Of a stretch of 11,503 bases of DNA, positions 1 to 7,100 are shown in pieces; within the stretch, counting starts at the first letter, position 1, and each line of letters starts with the position of its first letter. The position numbers were made by a program, and so were the translations under genes. Under the pieces are notes generated by a model that searched no databases, was not told the DNA's origin, and saw only the letters and a program-made list of their open reading frames with translations. This DNA comes from an uncultured Spirochaetia bacterium. GTDB lineage: Bacteria > Spirochaetota > UBA4802 > JAGODF01. The DNA lies in the NCBI GenBank assembly GCA_937967705.1, contig CALCJG010000011.1:1-11503 (forward strand). Reading direction: 5' to 3'.

Positions 1-248
1 AAAAAATGAAGGAGCGAGGCCGGAAGGAAACACCATCCGGGTGAAGAAATCTTGTACCATAACCAGCAAAGCGACTTGTCCGGCGAGGAGTAGAAAAAAG
101 CATAGGCTAGTGACCAGTGGCTGAGGAGGAGGGTTGTTAAAAAGAATATTCTGTTCAACCCGCGCCGTGTGTCGAGTCTCAGAACATATATCCCGACGGC
201 CAGATAGATCAGGACTGTACTGGCAGATAGTAGAGAAAATATGCTCAT
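1..248 (-). CDS. Membrane sensor histidine kinase, N-terminal 7TM region (partial)
   Basis: The minus strand is open from an ATG at 248 to the window edge (82 codons and no stop), so only the N-terminus is present. It begins MSIFSLLSASTVLIYLAVG, a hydrophobic helix, followed by a short charged loop with a DTRRGLNR motif (about residues 26-33), a second hydrophobic helix, then HWSLAYAFFYSSP and WYKISSPGW (about residues 62-70) leading into a third helix. This order (YxxxRxRRGxxNR, WSLxYAFFY, WYRxSAPGW) is what I know from the N-terminal 7TM sensor region found on bacterial histidine kinases and some diguanylate cyclases. The kinase or cyclase domain itself lies outside the window, so the output domain is inferred. 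The start is well fixed: the reading frame upstream has a stop within nine codons, no other start codon lies between, and AAGGA precedes the ATG, although only three bases away. A strong promoter lies upstream at 431-459. The gene is divergent from the operon that starts at 636. Confidence 0.72.
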   Translation of the reverse strand, partial: MSIFSLLSASTVLIYLAVGIYVLRLDTRRGLNRIFFLTTLLLSHWSLAYAFFYSSPDKSLCWLWYKISSPGWCFLPASLLHF

Positions 249-430
249 AGATCCTTCATGCCGTCCGTATCGTCATAGCTGTTCGAATTCGTCTCATGAT
301 TGCAATCGAAAGATGATTTACTATATGTATTTCCCCCGATATTGCGGGATAGACCCTGTAATAATGGATACAAGGGATCCTGCACAGATATTGTGATATC
401 GAGTTCATCATCAATAAAGGAAATGTTTTA

Positions 431-459
431 ATCATATGTGTTAAAATAGGGATTGTCAA
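431..459 (-). promoter_or_regulatory. Sigma70-type promoter for the leftward sensor gene
   Basis: Read on the minus strand, a perfect -35 box TTGACA (459-454) is followed by exactly 17 bases and the -10 box TATGAT (436-431), which matches consensus at 5 of 6 positions. Transcription would begin near 424, giving a leader of about 175 bases before the ATG at 248. It is the best promoter match I found in the intergenic region. The 67-codon minus-strand reading frame that starts at 459 begins inside this promoter, upstream of the predicted transcript, so it is unlikely to be a gene. Confidence 0.7.
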
Positions 460-531
460 CCATAATAAGAAAAGGAGCGAAACAGCCGCAAAATGCGCTG
501 GAGTATGGGGGTGAGTATGCGCAAAAAGTGC

Positions 532-559
532 TTGAAATACAGGTGACCGGGAATATATT
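532..559 (+). promoter_or_regulatory. Candidate promoter for the rightward operon
   Basis: TTGAAA (532-537) lies 16 bases upstream of TATATT (554-559), each one mismatch from the sigma70 consensus boxes. Transcription would begin near 566, about 70 bases before the first ATG at 636. The spacing is one base short of ideal and the area is AT-rich, so chance matches are easy. No better rightward candidate was seen between 460 and 635. Confidence 0.4.
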
Positions 560-635
560 AATAGAAGAAATATTAGGAACAGTATTCTATCACTCTGTGT
601 AATGTCTCCATATTAATTCATTTATAGGTTGCCAG

Positions 636-3536
636 ATGAAAACTAAGGACAGGGAAAGCATTATTGCCAGGTTATTTAAGCGTAAAGCCATATCCGATAA
701 TCCCGAATCTTCGGAAGCCAGCCGGGAAAACGATTTCACCGGGAAAAAAGGAGTATCCGGCCGAAGTCTTCCGCGGCGTATGCTGTTAAAATCCCTGAAA
801 ATCCTTTTCGTCTGGATACCGATTGTCCTGGTTGTCCTCATCCTTACGGCCCTTCTGGCGGCCTGGCTTTATCTGACGCCGGGGCGTGTGGAAAGGCTCA
901 TCGTGGAAAATTTTAAGGAGATGTCTAACGGTGATATCTCCCTGAAAGTGGACTCATTCAGCCCCTACAGCGGTTTTGTTATGAGGGACATCGTGATACG
1001 CAACGGAGAGGAATTCGGCAGGAGCGAGTTCGTAAAAATCGAGCGCCTTGTGCTGAAATACGGTCTCTTCCCTATTCTGATCGGCAACATCCGATTCGAG
1101 GAAATCGGCATTTACAAACCCAGAATTTACCTGGAAGAAAAAAACGGGATTTGGAACGCCGCCCGACTGATGAAACCCTCTGAAAAAAAGCCGGAAAAGA
1201 AAAAAGAGGAGAAGAAGAAAGAGGAAGAGGAGGGGCCTCCCTCCAAGGAGATCAATCTTCCTGTTTCAGTGGAATTCCTTTTCAAATTCGTCTTGGATGA
1301 TCTCAGGGTCTACGCGAAAGGGTCTCAGCTCAAGTCGGCTCTGGAGGGTCTCAGCTTCGGTGTGGATATATGGATTCCTCCCTTCAAGACCATCCCCAAA
1401 TCCGTTGAGGCGGTGAAACTCCTGGAACGAATGAAGATAGAGCTAAACCCCAAAGAGGAGATGGACGTGACTTTCTATTCCAGGGACGCCGACGTATCCC
1501 CGCCCCTCATCCTGACCTGGAAACTGCTTTTCAGTAAAAGCGAAAAGGGCAAGCCTCAATTTGAGAGCCGTTTGAAAATGGGAACCTACAAAACGCCGGT
1601 GCGTTTTAAAAGAAGTCATCTGGCCCCATTGAGTTTCATGGTTTCTTATGATGTCTTCTACAATCCCATCAACGATTATCTCAAACTGAATCATCTGGGA
1701 GTCAAGTTCCGCAGCCGGAAATGGCTCTACATGACCGGGGAGGTAAAGAACGTTGCCACCAAACAGGACATCTCCCTTAAAATGACAGAAAGCGATATCG
1801 CACTCAGCGACCTGTATCCCTACTTCGTTCAGGTGACGGGCAACCGCCGGATGAAATTTGGTGGCAATATCTCCCTTTATCCCCTGACGATTCAGGGCAA
1901 TATTCGGGATATTGATATCAACGGCGAACTTAACATGAGGAAAATCCATTTCCGCAACCCCGGTATCGAGGCCTCTATTCCTTCCTTCAAGCTGGGCTAT
2001 CAGGTCTTCAAGCGGGGAGACAATATGAAAATCCTCTCCAAACTCAATCTGCCTCACCTCTACTATGCCATGGAGCGCAACAAGTCCGGGGACAACGGTT
2101 TGAACCTTTCCCTGGATGTTTCCGCCTTTGAAAATTTCCGAAAAGTGGATATCAACAGCATGTCTCTGAGGTTCTATAACCCGGCAGGGGGAGGAAACGC
2201 CCTTGATCTGGGTGTGCGGGGACAGGTTTATCTCAAACCGGAACTGAACGGGAATGTAAAAATTACACGTTTCCTTTTCCGCAAGCAGCCGCTCATCGGC
2301 ATGCTTCCCAAGAGTTTCCGCAAGAAACTGGCGAATATACCCCTGAAAAAGCCGGTAAGTATGAGTCTGGATACCGGTTTTGCCCTGGGAAAAAAGGTCA
2401 TCAAAGCTGATCTGGGAGTCCTGATAAAGGTCCCTGATTTTGACGTCAATGACGCCGCGATCAAGGTGAGCATTGTGCAGGACAATGCAAAAAAGCGTCT
2501 GACCATCAACAAACTCTATCTGGGCAGCCGTCAAAAAAATCTGAGCGTGACCGCTGATGGATTTCTCGATATGAAGAAGCCGCCCTTCTCCAACTCCGAT
2601 CTGCGGTTGTCTGTCCTCCTGGACATCCCCAAAATGAAAACCATTTACAGCGACTGGAAGATGGCGGGAAAAATCGAATTGAAGACCCGGGTGACCGGCG
2701 ACCTAAAGGATGGAAAAGCCTCCGGCACCTTCCGGATCGACCGCTTTTTTGTAAGGAATGACAAGGATAAAACCTCGGTGGAGGATCTCAACATGAAATT
2801 CCCCTTCGAGTATTATTTTACCCCCCGGTACAAGGGGGAATCCCGCATCCTTCTGGACAAGAGCAGCATCATAGACAACGCCTTCTTCAAGGAGAAGGAA
2901 AACTTTACGATTAAAAGCATAAAGGCCAAGCATCCCGCCCGGGATATTTCCTTTGAATATCTTAAGGATTTTTCCGCGACGATGTTCTTCCGGGACAACA
3001 CCTTCGAAATCGTAAAACTCAAGGCCTATGTGCTCGACGGGGCCCTTTACGGACGCGATATACTCTTCAACCTGGCCGACATGAAGAAGCAGAATTTTGA
3101 GTATAAACTCATCCTCGATGTGACCAATGTGGACATCGGGCGGCTGGATGATCCCGATGTGTCAAAAAAGACCCGGGACGCGGAGCTTTCCCTGAATGCC
3201 AATTTTGTGGGTAAAAACCTCGATTTCAGCAAGGAATTGAACATAAAGGGGTACATCAATATCTACAAGATCGGGGATAAATTTGCCAACCGTCTGATGA
3301 CAGGGCTCAGTACGGAGAAGGGTAAATCCAAGCTGGGGATGGCCCAGTTTGCCGTAGATAATTCCCAGACGGTGAGAAGCTTCAATTTCAACCTGGACAA
3401 GGGTCTGGTGTATGCAACGGTACTATTTGTGAAGAAGGGTGTCTTCGGTTATCTTGTTGGTGTCAAGGATGAGAAAGTGGAGTTCGAAAGAATGCCGATA
3501 CAGGAGTATCTCAGAAAGGTTAGGGAGGTGCAGTAA
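636..3536 (+). CDS. AsmA-family, YdbH-like inner-membrane-anchored periplasmic protein
   Basis: A 966-residue protein. Residues 1-50 are a basic cytoplasmic tail, residues about 53-80 form one strong transmembrane helix (ILFVWIPIVLVVLILTALLA), and the remainder is predicted periplasmic. Directly after the helix comes an AsmA-like start: TPGRVERLIVENF, then strand-rich text (GDISLKVDSFSPYSGFVMRDIVIR, residues 99-122, broken here only by short turns) and IRFEEIGIYKPRIYL. Long runs of alternating beta strands fill the remainder, as in the beta-groove proteins AsmA, YdbH and TamB that conduct lipids across the periplasm. A Lys/Glu-rich linker sits at about residues 181-200. The assignment to YdbH in particular rests on the next gene, which is YdbL-like, as in the E. 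coli ydbH-ynbE-ydbL operon. The start at 636 has a weak AGG six bases upstream; an internal Met at residue 49 (base 780), just before the membrane helix, is an alternative. It is probably the first gene of the operon, and the next gene starts one base after its stop. Confidence 0.72.
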   Translation: MKTKDRESIIARLFKRKAISDNPESSEASRENDFTGKKGVSGRSLPRRMLLKSLKILFVWIPIVLVVLILTALLAAWLYLTPGRVERLIVENFKEMSNGDISLKVDSFSPYSGFVMRDIVIRNGEEFGRSEFVKIERLVLKYGLFPILIGNIRFEEIGIYKPRIYLEEKNGIWNAARLMKPSEKKPEKKKEEKKKEEEEGPPSKEINLPVSVEFLFKFVLDDLRVYAKGSQLKSALEGLSFGVDIWIPPFKTIPKSVEAVKLLERMKIELNPKEEMDVTFYSRDADVSPPLILTWKLLFSKSEKGKPQFESRLKMGTYKTPVRFKRSHLAPLSFMVSYDVFYNPINDYLKLNHLGVKFRSRKWLYMTGEVKNVATKQDISLKMTESDIALSDLYPYFVQVTGNRRMKFGGNISLYPLTIQGNIRDIDINGELNMRKIHFRNPGIEASIPSFKLGYQVFKRGDNMKILSKLNLPHLYYAMERNKSGDNGLNLSLDVSAFENFRKVDINSMSLRFYNPAGGGNALDLGVRGQVYLKPELNGNVKITRFLFRKQPLIGMLPKSFRKKLANIPLKKPVSMSLDTGFALGKKVIKADLGVLIKVPDFDVNDAAIKVSIVQDNAKKRLTINKLYLGSRQKNLSVTADGFLDMKKPPFSNSDLRLSVLLDIPKMKTIYSDWKMAGKIELKTRVTGDLKDGKASGTFRIDRFFVRNDKDKTSVEDLNMKFPFEYYFTPRYKGESRILLDKSSIIDNAFFKEKENFTIKSIKAKHPARDISFEYLKDFSATMFFRDNTFEIVKLKAYVLDGALYGRDILFNLADMKKQNFEYKLILDVTNVDIGRLDDPDVSKKTRDAELSLNANFVGKNLDFSKELNIKGYINIYKIGDKFANRLMTGLSTEKGKSKLGMAQFAVDNSQTVRSFNFNLDKGLVYATVLFVKKGVFGYLVGVKDEKVEFERMPIQEYLRKVREVQ

Positions 3537-3537
3537 T

Positions 3538-4128
3538 ATGAAATCATTGAGGCCGGTGGTTCTGATGCTTTTATTGGCGGGTGCCTGTTCCGCTATAGGG
3601 TGTGCAACGAGCGGTATCCCCAGCTGCCTGGAAATATCTCCTCCCGAAATCAGCATGACCGGGGAGAAAACGGTCATCGAGCGTCAGATCGTGGGGGATT
3701 ACCGGGAGCTTGAGAAGGATGCCTGGATCATCTCCTCTGTGAAAACCAATTCCGGAAAGGGCAAGGGGATCTATGAGAAGGACAAGGTGCTCTTCAAGGC
3801 CATGAAGATACGGGATGATCTCCGTGACCGGATACGGGTTTATAAAAAAGAGGGAGTTGTCGGTGAGGGGAATGACGGCTACCTCAAATATATTGGTACG
3901 CCCAGGTACAGCAAGGATAAAAAGCTGAAGGGGAAACTGGATGCCGTTGTCAAGCAGGAGAATGAGGCCCGTAAAATGATCTTTGTCAGAACCCTGACAA
4001 AATCGACTGGTAAGCCATCGGAAAAGGATATAGCCGCCTTTGGTGTGAAGTTCGCTGAGGAGCAGAGGGCTGTTGCCGAAAAAAATGACTGGATTCAGGA
4101 TACTTCAGGTAAATGGGAAAGAAAATAA
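3538..4128 (+). CDS. DUF1318/YdbL-type lipoprotein
   Basis: A 196-residue protein. It has a signal peptide (MKSLRP then VVLMLLLAGACSAIGC) with several candidate lipidated cysteines: C17, C22 (A-I-G-C) and C30 (I-P-S-C); I cannot decide among them. Residues about 31-68 (LEISPPEISMTGEKTVIERQ onward) are a conserved-looking segment seen in DUF1318 lipoproteins and in position resemble the small lipoprotein YnbE. Residues about 105-196 resemble YdbL: EGVVGEGNDGYLKYIG, a helical N-E-A-R-K segment, DIAAFGVKFAEEQRAVAEKN, and the terminal GKWERK, matching the YdbL pattern (VGE..GYL, N.ER, A...A.G.YV...GKW.RK). So it appears to combine YnbE-like and YdbL-like parts. The start at 3538 is chosen because of a strong GGAGG nine bases upstream and the signal peptide directly after; a longer frame from 3439 overlaps the previous gene. 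The stop overlaps the next ATG (TAATG). A role in an outer-membrane lipid bridge with the preceding protein is inferred. Confidence 0.75.
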   Translation: MKSLRPVVLMLLLAGACSAIGCATSGIPSCLEISPPEISMTGEKTVIERQIVGDYRELEKDAWIISSVKTNSGKGKGIYEKDKVLFKAMKIRDDLRDRIRVYKKEGVVGEGNDGYLKYIGTPRYSKDKKLKGKLDAVVKQENEARKMIFVRTLTKSTGKPSEKDIAAFGVKFAEEQRAVAEKNDWIQDTSGKWERK

Positions 4129-7100
4129 TGAAACCGAGAACCGTAAGAAGAGCCCTCTTTGCGATTTTACTGATATCTTCCGTTTTCCTTCCCTCCTGTG
4201 AGGACAAGAGCGCCAAAGAGGTGGAGTTCAATTACAGCAAGATATTGCGGAAGGAATACAAGTACAATGTAGGAAAGGTAGTGCCGGTTACGATCGAGCA
4301 GTCTACGGAAATCGACGGGACTGTAACGGCGGATGCCGAATATCTCTATTTTTCTTCGGATCGGGACAACGGCAACTTCGACATCTACCTGCGTTCCCTT
4401 AAGGATATTACAACGGTTAGAATAACCAGACATCCTTCCAAAGACACGGCTCCGGCCATTTCGCCAAACGGTAAATATCTTGCCTTTGTTTCGCAAAGGG
4501 AAGATCCCGAGGGGGATATCTATGTTGTAAGGGTCAAACCCAAGAAGCTTATAGCGAGTGCTGCGAAATCCATTGCCGATCTCCCCTCCCTGGACGACAA
4601 AGCACGGAATCTGACGCAGTTCCAGGATCCTGCGACCAAGACCGTCCGCATCATCAAGGACAGCTCTCCCTGCTGGTCTCCTGACGGCGACTGGATCGCC
4701 TTTTCCTCGACCCGGGGAAATGGTTTGGAGAACATATGGGTGATGGACCGAAAGGGAAACGATAAAATCCAGATCACGAAAAAAGGGGGGATGTATCCCC
4801 GTTTCTCCGAGGATGGGAAATCCATCATCTACATATCCTACACGGATAAGGGCAGCAATGGGGATGTATATATTGTCGACTTTAAAACACGGAGGGAGCG
4901 TAGAATCACCAATACGAGCGCTATCGAACTGTATCCGTCCTTTATGAAAAACAGCCACGAAATCGTCTATACCCTTATCGACCGGGACACCAATGCGGAC
5001 GGTAAGATCGATCTCAAGGACAACTCCATCCTGTACTACAGAAATCTTAAAACAGGTTTGGAATATCCCCTGACGGTGTACTCGAGCTCCTCCTTCGGAG
5101 CCAAATGGATCCCCGCCTTTAAGTCTGTGGACAAGGAGTATGATGGAACTCTTCTTTATTCAGATATGATGGGACAGAACATCAATATCAATATCATCCC
5201 GGAGTACGGCATCATCCCGAAAAAGCGAAATGCCCTCCAGCAGTATATGCTGGCAGAAAAATATATCAAGGAACAGGATGACATAGAGAAGTATGTTATG
5301 TGCCTGGAACGGGTATACAGTTTCTTCGGTACCCGGAAGGATACTCAGTCCATTATTTTTGTATCCAAGGCACTTATGGAGGCAGCCAGGCTGTACCATG
5401 AATACGGTTATAAAAAGGATGCGGAACGCCTTCATAGGCTTGTTAAATCCCTTTCGCCGGAAAAGAATGACTTTAGGAATATCGCAGGCCGTTACCTAGA
5501 TAAAATCCTTTCCGGAAGATCCGGCAGTGCGGTTCTTCTGGGGGCCATCGGTGATCTTGAGAAGGATACCAAGAGGAAAGAATTTCTCCCCTACATGATG
5601 GAACAGCTTGGGGATGATTATCTTAACAGCAAAAAAACCGCTGAGGCTCTGAAATGGTACAGAACCGTTGCTGAGAGGCACACGAAATTCGACCGGATCA
5701 GGTATGTAGAATACAAAATAGGCGCTCTCTCCTTCCGCAGTGTTCGGGATGAGATTCCGCAGGCCTATCTGAACGTTCTTGGTTCTGAGTTTGTTTATCT
5801 TAAGAACGATACGCTTAAAAACATCATCGATGTCTTCAGCAAAGAGAAGGATCTCAAACTTCAGATAAGGGTTGCTGATAAACACCTTAAAAGATTCAAG
5901 GACAACAAGTATCTTCCCGGTATTCTCGAATATATTCTCGGAAACGCCTACTATCGCAGCATTGATGTCAAAAATTCCCTGGAGCATCTTCAGAAATGCC
6001 TTAAGCTTGTGAATAAATCCGATCTCACTTTCTACAAGGCCAACAGGCTATTGGGTAAGATCGCAGAAAAGATGAACAGGCCTGAGGAGATGGAGAGATA
6101 TTATTACGAGCTCAGTAGTAATTATCAGCTTTACTGGCAGCAGCCCGATTTTCCCCGGGTTCTTATCAAACTTATTTCCCACTACGAGAAGCTGGGGGAA
6201 AATCTGCGGGGAGCCGGCAGGATTGGAGATGCCGTCAGCCTCTATCAGAAATATGTGGGTATTATCACTTACGTCCATCTGTTGAAAAAGTATGAGGATA
6301 TCTATAATGAATACGGTTCCCGGGCACATGTTCTCTATGTCGACACCGCTGCGGAGGGTCGCGGGAACGCCTATAACCGCCTGAAAAAACTTGAGGATAA
6401 GTATATCAAGAGGCTTCCCATTGCCAGGCTGGATTTCGACAAGGCCCATCTCTACGGTCTCGCTTATATCTACTCGAAGATGGGGCTGACCTATGACCGG
6501 GGGCAGTCCCTGGTGGGAAATCTGAGCGGAGGTCTCGTCGCAGGAGATCTGGAGAACATGCTGAAATGCTTTTATCAGTCCGTAGAGCAGATCGATTGGG
6601 CCCTTTTTATGGACGATACCTATGTGGATCCTTATCTGCTTAAGGGATGGGTCTTCCAGTATGTAGATCTCAAGCGTAAAGAGGACCAACAAGAAACGGG
6701 AGGGAAAAAGGAAGGCGTGATCGGGGATGTGTTCCCAAAATACCTCTGGGAGAGAAACATCGGGATTTATGAAAAAGCTCTGGGCATCAACGATGAAAAA
6801 AAGTATCCGGAAGTGGAGGGCAATCTTCATCTGAACATAGGTAACACCTATTATCTTCTTTCCAATTATCCCAGGGCATTGCGTCATTATGAGGATGTGC
6901 TCAAGTACAAGCTCCATTTCAATACGGAGATCGAGGAGGCGATATATCGCTTCCATCTGGGTTTCTGCTACTGGCAGAACGACGAGATAGAAAAGGCCCG
7001 GGATGAGATGAACAGGACATTGGGAATCTATCAGCGTCTATCCGCCAAAGAGGGGGCTTCCAAGTATAAGCTGCAGATCTACTATCTGTACCGATACTTC

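Larger units (their letters stand above)
249..635. other. Divergent intergenic region
   Basis: These 387 bases separate the leftward sensor gene from the rightward operon. They are richer in AT than the flanking genes. I see no convincing protein gene. The region holds the leftward promoter at 431-459, a weaker rightward candidate at 532-559, and two short imperfect hairpins at about 331-347 and 354-376 that would lie in the leader RNA of the leftward gene. An AAGGAG at 472-477 is followed 14 bases later by a possible 18-codon reading frame (492-548), which is too weakly supported to call. Confidence 0.7.

Noticed and set aside
256..459. A 67-codon minus-strand frame in the intergenic region
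   Set aside because: Its start codon lies within the -35 box of the leftward promoter, so the transcript would not include it; the protein shows no domain.
492..548. An 18-codon plus-strand leader peptide upstream of the operon
   Set aside because: The AAGGAG is 14 bases from the ATG, there is no attenuator structure after it, and it lies upstream of the predicted transcription start.
1443..2534. A 363-codon open frame on the minus strand inside the AsmA-like gene
   Set aside because: It lies wholly opposite a well-supported gene, has no recognisable domain, signal or ribosome site, and reads like the complement of amphipathic beta-strand codons.
3439..3537. An extended N-terminus for the DUF1318 lipoprotein
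   Set aside because: It overlaps the end of the previous gene by nearly 100 bases and would bury the signal peptide; the ATG at 3538 has a strong GGAGG and a proper signal sequence.
6048..6956. A 302-codon open frame on the minus strand inside the TPR region
   Set aside because: The plus-strand frame encodes clear TPR motifs across the same bases; the minus frame has no motif and looks like a codon-bias shadow. The same holds for 4167-4958, 7038-7613 and 8166-8714.
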